This document shows, in pieces, positions 1 to 8,385 of a stretch of 64,000 nucleotides of DNA (its first letter is position 1; every line of letters starts with the position of its first letter). The DNA is from Nostoc sp. CHAB 5844 (GTDB lineage Bacteria; Cyanobacteriota; Cyanobacteriia; Cyanobacteriales; Nostocaceae). Location of the stretch: positions 346,035-410,034 of the forward strand of contig NZ_JAIVFW010000001.1 in NCBI RefSeq assembly GCF_020829595.1, read 5' to 3'. The notes beneath the pieces were generated by a model, which did not search any database, was not told the DNA's origin, and worked only from the letters and a program-made list of their open reading frames with translations. Both the position numbers and the translations under genes were made by a program.

Positions 1-410
1 TAATTGCTTTGTTGGATAATTTTATTGGCTCTCGGCCTATCGATCCGTCCCGTGTCATCTTATCTGGATTCAGCTTAGGCACGGCTGGGGCTTGGCATAT
101 TGCCGCTTCCCATCCTGGTCGGTTTGCTGGTTTAGTAGCAGTCTCCGGCCGTGTACCCAAAACGTTAGAAGCAACCCAACTAACTGCACTCAAGGAAATT
201 CCTATCCAAATATTCCAAGGGGCTAAGGACGAAAAATTGTCAGTTGAAGATGCACAGCAGATTGTCGATACCTTGCGAGCAGCAGGCGGTACAGTAGATT
301 TTACAGTACTCCCTGAAGGCGATCATTTTATTGCCGATGAAGTGTACAGTGACCCGAAATTGCAACAGTGGCTAGTTTCACAGAGCCGTCGCGCTTCTGT
401 AGCTGTCTGA
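1..410 (+). CDS. alpha/beta hydrolase (3' part, cut by window edge)
   Basis: The reading frame is open to the first base, so only the C-terminal ~135 residues are seen. They contain GFSLG, a GxSxG nucleophile elbow with the catalytic Ser, then a conserved GAKDEKLS segment carrying the acid residue and a late GDH carrying the catalytic His. This order fits the dienelactone hydrolase/phospholipase-carboxylesterase branch of alpha/beta hydrolases. The substrate cannot be told. It ends 6 bases before a methyltransferase remnant. Confidence 0.75.
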   Translation, partial: IALLDNFIGSRPIDPSRVILSGFSLGTAGAWHIAASHPGRFAGLVAVSGRVPKTLEATQLTALKEIPIQIFQGAKDEKLSVEDAQQIVDTLRAAGGTVDFTVLPEGDHFIADEVYSDPKLQQWLVSQSRRASVAV

Positions 411-416
411 GGCATT

Positions 417-840
417 ATGTCTTACGCCCCATCCGCTCACTGGAACCAATTCTTTGTTAATTCAACAGAAGACGCTTTAATTCGAGCAGAACGTCATCCA
501 CCTATACGCGAAATTGAGCCAAATTACTTTGTTGAACATCATGCAATACGGTTCGGTTAACGTTTTAATCTTGTTAAGATCCCCCCAACCCCCCCTTAAA
601 AAGGGGGGCTAATAACCCTCTTTTACCCTCTTAAAAAGGGGGTCGCCGCAGGCGGAGGATCTTAACCGAACCGTATTGGAACATCATGGACAAACTATGC
701 ATTTTTTCTCTAAAGAATATTTGCTAGACCTTTTATCTGAGTGGAAAAATGTAGAGCTAAAATATTACGAAATCTTCCATGAGCAAACAGGTAAGCTGTT
801 TAAACGAGTGTGGTGGGGCAAGGCAATACAGCCTGACTAA
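417..840 (+). pseudogene. SAM-dependent methyltransferase C-terminal remnant, split by a MITE
   Basis: From ATG 417 a frame runs to a premature stop inside an inserted element. When the element at 544-678 and one copy of its 10-bp target duplication are removed, the frame joins exactly: ...NYFVEHH then GQTMHFFSKEYLLDLL... to a stop at 838-840. The joined ~90 residues resemble the C-terminus of small class I methyltransferases (HFFSKEYL, FKRVWWGKA). The SAM-binding N-terminal domain is absent, so the gene was already truncated or was shortened by another event. It is a decayed gene, not expected to be functional. Confidence 0.7.
544..678. mobile_element. 135-bp MITE with 17-bp perfect terminal inverted repeats and 10-bp target duplication
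   Basis: The left end CAATACGGTTCGGTTAA (544-560) is the exact reverse complement of the right end (662-678). The element is flanked by direct repeats GAACATCATG at 534-543 and 679-688. The interior holds two C-run/G-run hairpins (CCCCCC..GGGGGG around 581-608 and a related one up to 642). It has no coding capacity, so it needs a transposase in trans. The duplication and the clean repair of the surrounding reading frame make this a well-supported insertion. Confidence 0.88.
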
Positions 841-1007
841 TCTCCAGTAGCAATTACTGAAGAAACCTAGTACCGCTGCGCGGAAGTCAAAAGTCAAAAG
901 AATTGTATTCTGGGCTTTTGCGCCATTTTGAATGGTATGTCTATTTACGCCGCATTGTACTAGTTTCTGAATTCTGTTTTTTTCAATCAACAACAACGAA
1001 TATCTCC
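841..1007. other. spacer between remnant and aldo/keto reductase
   Basis: AT-rich spacer with a short AGTCAAAAGTCAAAAG heptad run near 885-900. The aldo/keto reductase frame is open further upstream to 903, but that extension has no family similarity. No clear promoter could be assigned. Confidence 0.4.
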
Positions 1008-2006
1008 ATGTCCATACCAACAACTAAACTCGGTCAAACTGGATTGACTGTTTCGCGCCTTGTGCTTGGCACAATGACCTTCGGCTTGCAAACTGACGAA
1101 GAAACATCCAGAAAGATTCTCGATACTGCTGCTGATGCTGGTATCAACTTTTTGGATACAGCCGATGTTTATCCGTTGGGTGGCGGACTTACTACTGCTG
1201 GGCGTACCGAAGAAATTATTGGGCGCTGGCTGAAAGGCAAACGTGAACATTTTATACTGGCTACCAAGGCTGTCGGCAAGGTTGGCCCTGCGCCTTGGGA
1301 TCAAGGTGCTTCACGCAAACATATTTTAGATGCGATCAATGCTTCCTTGAGACGACTGGGAACTGATTATGTTGACCTGTACCAATTGCATTCTGATGAT
1401 GCTTCAACTCCCCTTGATGAAACTCTAGAAGCACTGGATACGGTAGTTCGTGCCGGGAAAGTACGTTATATCGGAGTTTCTAATTTCATAGCTTACAGAC
1501 TCGCCCGTGCTTTGGGTCGCGCTGATGTACGCAATTTAACTCGTTTCGTCTCGATTCAGCCACGGTACAACCTGTTATTCCGGGAGATTGAGCGAGAATT
1601 ATTGCCCCTGGCGAAAGAAGAAGGACTGGGTGTAATTCCTTACAATCCTCTGGCGGGTGGTCTGCTAACGGGGAAACACAATTTCGCTCAAGGCCCTACC
1701 GCCGGAACTCGGTTCACCTTGGGTGCAGCCGCAGAACGTTATCAAGAACGCTACTGGCGCGATCGCGAATTTAATACTGTTGAGGAATTACGTACAGTGG
1801 CAGATCATGCTGGATTATCCCTCACTACCTTAGCTTTAGCTTGGGTTCTGGCTAATCCAATTATCACTGCCCCCATCATTGGTGCAAGTCGTCCAGAACA
1901 ACTAAGTGACACTCTCAAGGCTTTGGAAGTAACACTCGACGACAATTTAAAACAAAAACTCGACGATATTACCGCAGAATACCGGAAGGGAGATTCGCTG
2001 CGTTAG
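1008..2006 (+). CDS. aldo/keto reductase
   Basis: A 332-residue NADPH-dependent oxidoreductase of the aldo/keto reductase superfamily, cytosolic TIM-barrel type. The catalytic tetrad is visible: D50 and Y55 (LDTADVY), K87 (LATKAV) and H128 (YQLHSDD). GVSNF and the late IIGASRPEQ segment (cofactor-binding region) are typical. ATG 1008 is chosen because KLGQTGLTVSRLVLGTMTFG is the usual N-terminus of the family; the 35 upstream residues in frame look like noise. It stands alone; a heptad repeat follows it. The physiological carbonyl substrate is unknown. Confidence 0.9.
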   Translation: MSIPTTKLGQTGLTVSRLVLGTMTFGLQTDEETSRKILDTAADAGINFLDTADVYPLGGGLTTAGRTEEIIGRWLKGKREHFILATKAVGKVGPAPWDQGASRKHILDAINASLRRLGTDYVDLYQLHSDDASTPLDETLEALDTVVRAGKVRYIGVSNFIAYRLARALGRADVRNLTRFVSIQPRYNLLFREIERELLPLAKEEGLGVIPYNPLAGGLLTGKHNFAQGPTAGTRFTLGAAAERYQERYWRDREFNTVEELRTVADHAGLSLTTLALAWVLANPIITAPIIGASRPEQLSDTLKALEVTLDDNLKQKLDDITAEYRKGDSLR

Positions 2007-2015
2007 TTACGAGAA

Positions 2016-2070
2016 GGGAAAGGCAAAAGGCAAAAGGCAAAAGTCAAAAGTTAAAAGTCAAAAGTAAAAG
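2016..2070. repeat. heptanucleotide tandem repeat
   Basis: About seven imperfect copies of AAAAGGC/AAAAGTC lie between the aldo/keto reductase stop and the next start. This is the short tandem heptamer type common in Nostocales intergenic DNA. It abuts the likely ribosome-binding region of the downstream lipoprotein gene. Confidence 0.7.
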
Positions 2071-2077
2071 AAGAATT

Positions 2078-3127
2078 ATGATTAAACGCCGTCGTTTTCT
2101 CAATGTTGCGACATCAGGTATATGTGGATTTTCTACGGCATATCTGTTGGGAAGTTGTAGCCAACAAAGCCAACAAAGCCAGCAGAAAGTAATCACAAGT
2201 TCCAATGTCTTGGATATCAAAACTAAGGTTCTCCACATGGGATATCAAAGTGCGGGGGATCTTGTGCGAAATCGGAAAGTTTTAGAGAAACGCTTAGAGC
2301 CATTAGGAATTAAGGTAGAATGGGCGCAATTTGTCCAAGGGCCGCAACTCATGGAAGGAATGGCTGCGGGCAAGGTTGATGTCGGATCAGTAGGAGAAAC
2401 GCCACCAATTTTTGCTCAAGTCGCTGGATCAAAGCTTGTTTATGTTGTCGGTACGCAGAGAACCCAAAGAACAGGAACAAGTAGTGTGATTGCTGTACCA
2501 CCAGAGTCGTCACTAACAAAGTTTGAGGAAATTAAGGGGCAAGAAGTATATTTTCAAAAAGGCTCGGCATCGCACTATTTTATTCTCAGAGCTTTACAAT
2601 CTATTGGCTTGACTATTAAAGATATTAAAATTAGAAGTCTTCCGACTATCGAAGCGCGGGCTGCTTTTCTGCAAGGTAAAATTCCAGTTTGGATGACAGG
2701 AGATCCGCACTATGCGATCGCCCAAAAAATGGGTCGAATTCGCGTCCTTAGAGATTCTGTTGGGCTAGATTCTCCTGGTAGCTACTACATTGCTGACAGA
2801 ACGTTTGCCGAAGAAAATCCAGGCTTGCTCAAAATTATCATCGAGGAACTTCATGCCCTTGATAAATGGGCAGAACAGAATCGAAGTGAAGTGGCCAAAT
2901 TAATGATCACGGAGCAAAAGCTGGATGAGGATGTGGTAGCCAGAGTGATGTCCCGTCGCACTTTTGCCGGTCGCAGAGGTCTCAGCCCTGCACTGATTAC
3001 GGAACAACAACGTGTAGCAGATTTGTTCTTTGAGGCAGGTGTCATACCCAAGAAAATCAACATTCAGGAAGCCTTACTCTCGCCTGATTTGTATGCTGCA
3101 ATCACCCCCCAAGAAATTATGGTCTAA
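2078..3127 (+). CDS. SsuA/NrtA-type ABC transporter substrate-binding lipoprotein
   Basis: A 349-residue periplasmic binding protein of the aliphatic sulfonate/nitrate/taurine (SsuA-TauA-NrtA) family. The N-terminus has an RRRFLNVA twin-arginine-like motif, a hydrophobic stretch and a lipobox LGSC, so it is probably a lipoprotein cleaved before Cys27. The body shows family features: MGYQSAGD, QFVQGPQLMEGMAAGKVDVGSVGETPP, and FQKGSASHYFILRAL. No permease or ATPase gene lies next to it, which is unusual; the partners must be elsewhere, or it is an orphan. Sulfonate is the likeliest ligand class but this is inference. Confidence 0.85.
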   Translation: MIKRRRFLNVATSGICGFSTAYLLGSCSQQSQQSQQKVITSSNVLDIKTKVLHMGYQSAGDLVRNRKVLEKRLEPLGIKVEWAQFVQGPQLMEGMAAGKVDVGSVGETPPIFAQVAGSKLVYVVGTQRTQRTGTSSVIAVPPESSLTKFEEIKGQEVYFQKGSASHYFILRALQSIGLTIKDIKIRSLPTIEARAAFLQGKIPVWMTGDPHYAIAQKMGRIRVLRDSVGLDSPGSYYIADRTFAEENPGLLKIIIEELHALDKWAEQNRSEVAKLMITEQKLDEDVVARVMSRRTFAGRRGLSPALITEQQRVADLFFEAGVIPKKINIQEALLSPDLYAAITPQEIMV

Positions 3128-3432
3128 AGCATCGATTCAGTAATCAAAAACCTAACCCCCCAGCCCCCTTCCCTAGTAGGGAAGGGGGAGCCAAACTCTC
3201 CTCTCCTCGTAGGAGCGAAAAGTCTGATCGGAGGAAGCCTCCGATCAGAACTTTTCAAGACAGAGGGGTAGAGGGAGAGGTTCTTTCAAGATTACTGAAT
3301 TGGTGTTCTAGTCCTCATTACCCCTGATGTTCGCTCAATTGCATAAGAAGTTGGATAGTAATGATTTTCTTTCAACTATCGGACGGCGTATCCAGTCGTC
3401 CATTTTTATTCTGCCCATAGATATCGACTTTC
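3128..3432. repeat. intergenic repeats with strong hairpin
   Basis: No gene is seen in this stretch. It holds a CCCCCCAGCCCCCTT...AAGGGGGAG palindrome (about 3158-3190), then a perfect 11-bp stem CTGATCGGAGG/CCTCCGATCAG (3224-3234 with 3238-3248) enclosed by GCGAAAAGT and AACTTTTCAAGACA. The same outer sequences recur at 35967-36104. The stem could also act as a terminator-like structure after the lipoprotein gene, but no T-run follows. Confidence 0.65.
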
Positions 3433-5283
3433 ATGACTAAAAAAATCAGAAGATCCAAATCTTTTCAACGTGCTGCTGATGCACCTGACCTGCCATCAAC
3501 TCCATTTTGGTTCATTTGCTATTTTGTTAACCAGTTCCGCTGGTGGTATTTGTTAATGGTAATCCTGGAGATAATGCACGCAACCTGTGGTATTATGTTG
3601 CCCTATGCGATTGGCGAGATTATCCGCAGCGTCACGCGATCGCCTGGTGATAGCAAGCACATTTTTGATGCCGTTAGCCAACCCCTAATGCTGTTCATCG
3701 GCTTGAGTTTGGGTGAAGTAGTATTTGGGCGCTCAGCTGGACTTCTGCAAACTATCCTCCATCCCATCCACCGCCAGCATATCGTTCGCTCCTTATATGC
3801 CTATTTGCAGCAGCATTCGCATCGCTACCTGAGTAGTAGTTTTGCTGGGGCTTTGGCACATCGCATTGGTGAAACTTCTTTGGGTGTTACACAAACAATG
3901 CAAATGTTGATTACGGAATTTATGTCTGTAATCGTTGTGTATATTGTCTCCACGATATTACTGTATCGCGTCCATCCTCCCTTAGCTGCATTCGTAGGTA
4001 TATGGGCAGTTCTCTTCATTAGTATTTCGTTCTGGCTGGCAACTCGCTGCCGAATTTACTCCCGCAGAGCCGCAGCTGCCAGAAGTGAGACAACAGGCAT
4101 TATTGTAGATACGGTGACAAATCTCATCAGCAGTCGGCTGTTTGCTCGGCTGGGTTTTGAACGACGCTACTTAAATGAGCAATTAAAGCACGAACTCAAA
4201 CATGTGAGAGAGTCTAACTGGTATTCGGAACGTATTCGCTGGTTTCAGTTCATCTCAGCAGCGGTTTTGAAAATTGGGACTTTGTATTACTCGCTTTCTC
4301 TCTGGAGTCAAGGAGCGATCGCATCTGCTGATTTTGTTGTCGCCACCAGTCTATCACTATTGATTATCAGTGAAGCCCGTAATTTAAGCCGACGGTTTAT
4401 CGAATTCTTTGAACATATCGGCAATGTCGCCAATGGTGTGTTCACAATTGTGCAACCCCATGAGTTGATTGATCGCGAGCAAGCGATCGCTCATTCAATC
4501 ACCCAAGGTAAAATTGAGTTTCGGCAAGTGTATTTCAACTACTCGGCTGGCAAGAAAGTATTTGAAAATCTCTCTATTACTATTCAATCAGGTGAGCGTG
4601 TTGGACTAGTAGGCTTTTCCGGCTCAGGCAAATCCACCTTTGTGAATCTGATTTTGCGTCTATTTGACCCCCAATCGGGACAGATTCTCATTGATGGGGT
4701 TGATATTCGAGACATGACTCAAGAGGCGCTACACGCTCAGATCAGTTTAATTCCCCAAGATCCATCTTTGTTTCATCGCACGTTGATGGAAAATATTCGT
4801 TATGGGCGACTGGATGCAACTGATGAGGAAGTGATTGAAGCGGCACGTAAAGCTTATGCTCACGATTTCATCAGCCAAATCAAGGAAGGTTATGATTCGC
4901 TGGTGGGTGAACGCGGTGTTAAACTATCGGGAGGTCAAAGACAGCGAATTGCGATCGCACGAGTCATCCTCAAAGATGCACCAATCCTCATCTTGGATGA
5001 AGCCACTTCCAGCCTTGACTCGATCACCGAAAAAGCAATTCAAGATACTTTAGACTTAGCGATGCATGGAAAAACAGTCATCGTCGTCGCTCATCGTTTA
5101 TCTACTATCGCCCATCTCGACCGCATTTTAGTATTTGATCAAGGTCGAATTGTAGAAGATGGTACCCATGCCAAATTGTTGGCACGGAGCGGTGCTTACT
5201 ACAGGTTATGGAAAATGCAGGCTGGTGGATTCCTTCCTGTAGAAGCCAGTAATAAGAATGTAGCGAGCAGAACTCCTGGCTAA
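3433..5283 (+). CDS. ABC transporter, fused permease and ATPase (exporter half-transporter)
   Basis: 616 residues in the exporter architecture: a transmembrane domain of about six helices (residues ~35-320) followed by the nucleotide-binding domain (~350-590). Walker A GFSGSGKST, a Q-loop region (LIPQDPSLFH), signature LSGGQRQRIAIAR, Walker B ILILDEATSS and H-loop VAHRLSTI are all present, so the ATPase should be active. It would work as a homodimer in the inner membrane. The exported compound is not evident. No partner gene or accessory factor adjoins it. Confidence 0.9.
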   Translation: MTKKIRRSKSFQRAADAPDLPSTPFWFICYFVNQFRWWYLLMVILEIMHATCGIMLPYAIGEIIRSVTRSPGDSKHIFDAVSQPLMLFIGLSLGEVVFGRSAGLLQTILHPIHRQHIVRSLYAYLQQHSHRYLSSSFAGALAHRIGETSLGVTQTMQMLITEFMSVIVVYIVSTILLYRVHPPLAAFVGIWAVLFISISFWLATRCRIYSRRAAAARSETTGIIVDTVTNLISSRLFARLGFERRYLNEQLKHELKHVRESNWYSERIRWFQFISAAVLKIGTLYYSLSLWSQGAIASADFVVATSLSLLIISEARNLSRRFIEFFEHIGNVANGVFTIVQPHELIDREQAIAHSITQGKIEFRQVYFNYSAGKKVFENLSITIQSGERVGLVGFSGSGKSTFVNLILRLFDPQSGQILIDGVDIRDMTQEALHAQISLIPQDPSLFHRTLMENIRYGRLDATDEEVIEAARKAYAHDFISQIKEGYDSLVGERGVKLSGGQRQRIAIARVILKDAPILILDEATSSLDSITEKAIQDTLDLAMHGKTVIVVAHRLSTIAHLDRILVFDQGRIVEDGTHAKLLARSGAYYRLWKMQAGGFLPVEASNKNVASRTPG

Positions 5284-5320
5284 TCAGCTGTCGCGCATCT
5301 AACGCCGCACATTTTTTCGT

Positions 5321-5354
5321 GTTGACTGTTAGCTGCTGACGGTTAACAGTCAAC
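5321..5354 (+). terminator. hairpin after the ABC exporter
   Basis: Perfect 11-bp inverted repeat GTTGACTGTTA (5321-5331) and TAACAGTCAAC (5344-5354) with a 12-base loop, 38 bases after the ABC exporter stop. No T-run follows, so termination would be weak or it is simply a small repeat. Confidence 0.45.
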
Positions 5355-5478
5355 GAACCTTATGAGTAATTGTGTAATTTAAAATGTATATTTGTTGAAC
5401 CCAACTTAAAACTGCTATAGAATATTTGCATTTGTGTTTGGTGCAAATTTAGATATTTTTAGTTAATAGAGAATATAT

Positions 5479-6105
5479 ATGCAGTTGAGGTTATTTGCTG
5501 ACAAATTAGCAATTGTGGCAAAAGCTTCAGTCATTTTAGCTCTAGCTTTAGCCTCCACAATTGCCGACGAGCGCCCAAGTTACGCTGGTGAAGAAAAATT
5601 TTTCTGCATCCAAGAAAAAGGTGTACCAGTCACGAAGGTACGTACTTCACGCGGGCCGGAAACGTTTTTACGCTGGGTTAACAAAGGCTTTGTACGTTCT
5701 GGGTTCAATCCTAAAAAGCGCTGTCTGGCGGTTTCGGCACGTCTGCAACGCTACTATGATAACGGCAATCTCTTTTTTACAAGTCGTGAAAAAGTCAATG
5801 GCTACCCTGTAATTTGTATTGCCAATTACAAAGGTATTCCTTGTACATCAGACAACATTCTTGTGACTCTCCAACCAGGAACAAATGCACAAGCAATGTT
5901 GAAACAAATCCATGATTTTCGTCGTGGTGTAAATGTTGGTGATCAACCAATTAATCTAGGTGGACACCAACCTCTGTCTTATTTTGATGGCGAGTTATAT
6001 CTTAATGTCAAAGAATTGGTAGACTCTGCTGATAGTGGCGATGCTGATCAACTTCCAAGAACTAACAGAAACCAGAGTTCACCCACTGTAGAACCACGGT
6101 TTTAA
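5479..6105 (+). CDS. COP23-domain secreted protein
   Basis: 208 residues with an N-terminal signal peptide (hydrophobic segment ~14-28, then a polar junction near residue 35). The mature part matches the COP23 (circadian oscillating protein, 23 kDa) domain family: FFCIQ...GVPVTKVRTSRGPE.. FIRW-like, KRCLAVSARLQRYY and GYPVICI, with paired cysteines likely bridged in the periplasm. COP23 genes in these genomes often sit beside trypsin-like proteases, as here with one 27 bases downstream. The molecular function is unknown; regulation or substrate of the adjacent proteases is only a guess. Confidence 0.82.
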   Translation: MQLRLFADKLAIVAKASVILALALASTIADERPSYAGEEKFFCIQEKGVPVTKVRTSRGPETFLRWVNKGFVRSGFNPKKRCLAVSARLQRYYDNGNLFFTSREKVNGYPVICIANYKGIPCTSDNILVTLQPGTNAQAMLKQIHDFRRGVNVGDQPINLGGHQPLSYFDGELYLNVKELVDSADSGDADQLPRTNRNQSSPTVEPRF

Positions 6106-6132
6106 CTTTCATCAACTGTGGAGTTAGTTCAA

Positions 6133-6927
6133 ATGAAAGGGCTGTGGCTAAGGTACAAGCTTGGTCAAATAATTTGTGTTGCTTTATGTCTTGGTGGGCT
6201 GTTTCTCATACTACCAAGACAACAATTTATTTTAGGTAATGATAAACACACTCAATCATTTGCACTTTCATCAAAACAAATACAAATAATTGCCAAAACT
6301 GTCACTGTCAAAGTCTTGTCTCAAGAGTTCATTGGTTCAGGGACTTTGATTGCACGTAATGGTCAAATTTATACTGTCATGACCAATGCTCACGTACTGC
6401 GTGCTGCGTCTTCCCCTTATAAAATTCAAACTCCAGATGGGCAGATTTACAAAGCAACTGTCAGCAAAACTCGGCAATTGGAAAATGATGATTTAGCGGT
6501 TTTGCAGTTTTACAGTCAGGATGCAGAGTATCCAGTAGCAACGTTAGGGAAATCGTCTCAGTTGCAAATTAAGGAAAAAGTATTTGTTGGGGGATTTATC
6601 CAGAATCCGAATATTCAAGAAAAGCAAAATCAATTTATACTTACTGAAGGTCAAGTTTCACTATTGCTGGATAAAGCCTTGGAGGGAGGATATCAAATTG
6701 CCTATACTAATGATGTGCGTAAAGGAATGAGTGGCGCACCATTATTGAATGTTCGGGGTGAGGTTGTGGGAATTAACGGCTGGCGCAAAGATCCTGTGTG
6801 GCAAAGTCTAGAATTTTATCAAGATGGCACTCAACCAAGTAAAACGCTACAAGATATGATTAATCAATCTAGTATGGCAGTGCCAATCAAAAAAGGGTCT
6901 CAACAAGCAAACTTTTGTGATTATTAG
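6133..6927 (+). CDS. membrane-anchored trypsin-like serine protease
   Basis: About 264 residues: a hydrophobic N-terminal anchor or signal (residues ~8-28) and a chymotrypsin-fold protease domain. Counting from ATG 6133 the triad is His87 (MTNAHVL), Asp120 (NDDLAVLQ) and Ser200 (GMSGAPL), all intact. ATG 6133 is preferred over the GTG at 6118 because GGAG lies 10 bases before it. It probably acts in the periplasm. It is in line with the COP23 gene and is the first of four related proteases in tandem; it is the most divergent of them. Confidence 0.82.
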   Translation: MKGLWLRYKLGQIICVALCLGGLFLILPRQQFILGNDKHTQSFALSSKQIQIIAKTVTVKVLSQEFIGSGTLIARNGQIYTVMTNAHVLRAASSPYKIQTPDGQIYKATVSKTRQLENDDLAVLQFYSQDAEYPVATLGKSSQLQIKEKVFVGGFIQNPNIQEKQNQFILTEGQVSLLLDKALEGGYQIAYTNDVRKGMSGAPLLNVRGEVVGINGWRKDPVWQSLEFYQDGTQPSKTLQDMINQSSMAVPIKKGSQQANFCDY

Positions 6928-7357
6928 CTTACTAACTGGCACGTAGTACAAAAACCAGGAAATTACACACTCCAGACAAGTGACGGTCAAAAATATACAG
7001 TTAACTCTAGCCAAGTTCAACGATTCTCAGGTGTTGATTTAGCAACGGTAAAGTTTACTAATACCCGTAACTACAGAGTCGCTGAACAAGGCAATTCTGA
7101 CCAAATTACAACAGGACAAACAGTTTATGTGTTTGGTTGGGCAGATCCAGTCCCGCAGATTACAGAACGTAGCTCACAATTTTTAACTGGATGCTAAAGG
7201 CGATCGCCAACAAAGCCGCACAATGGGTGAAGCAGCACTCCGCATCGATAAACGTTTTGCTGATGTCGCTTTTTTGAAAGAAAATCTTTGGGGCGATCGC
7301 TTACTCGCAGATACTAAAAAATTCCTACAATATTTAAATAAGAAATCATTACATTAA
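6928..7357 (+). pseudogene. decayed trypsin-like protease (with TPR-type tail)
   Basis: Immediately after the previous stop, a frame starts in mid-domain at LTNWHVV (active-site His), continues through VDLATVKF (Asp) and VFGWADP, and stops at 7195-7197 before the Ser motif. A second piece in another frame (about 7197-7357) encodes a C-terminus of the sort found after TPR repeats (RFADVAFLKENLWGDRLLADTKKFL). The N-terminus, the Ser loop and the middle are lost. This is the remains of a full-length protease-TPR gene in the tandem array. Confidence 0.72.
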
Positions 7358-7389
7358 CTGTTAATTTTTTATACAAAGCCTTGCTATTT

Positions 7390-8313
7390 ATGAAATTATC
7401 ATTTTGGTTTAATCCAATTATTAGTTTAGTTAGTGCAAGTGCGATCGTGCTATTGCAAGTTCAAAACCTAACTGCTTTACCTCTACCACAAGTCGATAAT
7501 GCTGTTTCACCTGCACTCCAGGTCAATAATGCTGCTTTAACTGCACCAGAAGTCAATAAAATTGCTAAACAAATTACCGTTCGTATTGACGGAGCAAACA
7601 CAGGTTCAGGAGTGATTGTTAACCAGCAAGGTAACACTTACACTGTGTTAACTAATATGCACGTTGTGGAATATGCAGGAAACTATCGTCTTCAAACCTA
7701 TGATGGCAGAGTTTATGCTTTTACCCATAAACAAACCCAAACTGTATCAAGAGGCGTAGATTTAGCAGTATTGGAATTTACTACTACAGCAACATATCAC
7801 ACAGCCGAAATTGGTAATTCTGACCAATTAAATGAGGGTATGTCAGTTTATGTTGCTGGTTGGGCAGACCCAGATGCTATTAGTAACCAACGCAGTTACC
7901 GCTTTCAAGATGGACGAATTGCAGCACGTATCACTGGTGGTAGAAATGGTTATAACTTAGTCTATAGCAATGTCACAAAACCTGGAATGAGTGGCGGCCC
8001 AATATTAGATGAGCAGGGTCGTTTGGTTGGAATTAATGGGCAAGCTTTAACTGATGAAAGAATTGAAGTAACAGATTTTTATGGAATTCCCATTAATATT
8101 TATTTAAAATTTGCCGCAGAGAATAAAATACCTAGTTCAAATAATATAGATTCTCAGAAACCCTCTTTGTCTATAGAGCCTCAAAATCCGTTTTTGAATC
8201 AAGATCATATAAACAATCTATTGTTAGAGCAAACAATATTAAATAATAATCAAAATCAAATCAATCCTCAGATAAACGATATTTTTATTGACACAAATTT
8301 TTCCAATACTTAG
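7390..8313 (+). CDS. secreted trypsin-like serine protease
   Basis: 307 residues from ATG 7390 (the frame is open from a TTG at 7381). A signal peptide covers residues ~1-30; a repeated 'QVNNA/EVNK' linker follows, then the protease domain with His (LTNMHVV), Asp (GVDLAVLEF) and Ser (KPGMSGGPIL). The C-terminal ~60 residues are Asn/Gln-rich and unstructured. Its domain is closely related to the WD40-fused protease downstream (shared VRIDGANTGSGVI, AGWADPDA), indicating tandem duplication. A periplasmic location is likely. Confidence 0.85.
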   Translation: MKLSFWFNPIISLVSASAIVLLQVQNLTALPLPQVDNAVSPALQVNNAALTAPEVNKIAKQITVRIDGANTGSGVIVNQQGNTYTVLTNMHVVEYAGNYRLQTYDGRVYAFTHKQTQTVSRGVDLAVLEFTTTATYHTAEIGNSDQLNEGMSVYVAGWADPDAISNQRSYRFQDGRIAARITGGRNGYNLVYSNVTKPGMSGGPILDEQGRLVGINGQALTDERIEVTDFYGIPINIYLKFAAENKIPSSNNIDSQKPSLSIEPQNPFLNQDHINNLLLEQTILNNNQNQINPQINDIFIDTNFSNT

Positions 8314-8385
8314 TATCTGGCATAGTTAACTTTTACATTCGCAATTGTGTGGCAACGACCACGGCAATATCTACTTTACACATTT

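Noticed and set aside
903..1007. 35-residue N-terminal extension of the aldo/keto reductase
   Set aside because: Not conserved in the family and lying in repeat-like DNA; ATG 1008 gives the standard N-terminus.
3219..3256. Rho-independent terminator after the SsuA-like gene
   Set aside because: The stem is strong but there is no T-run, and its flanks match a repeat family seen elsewhere.
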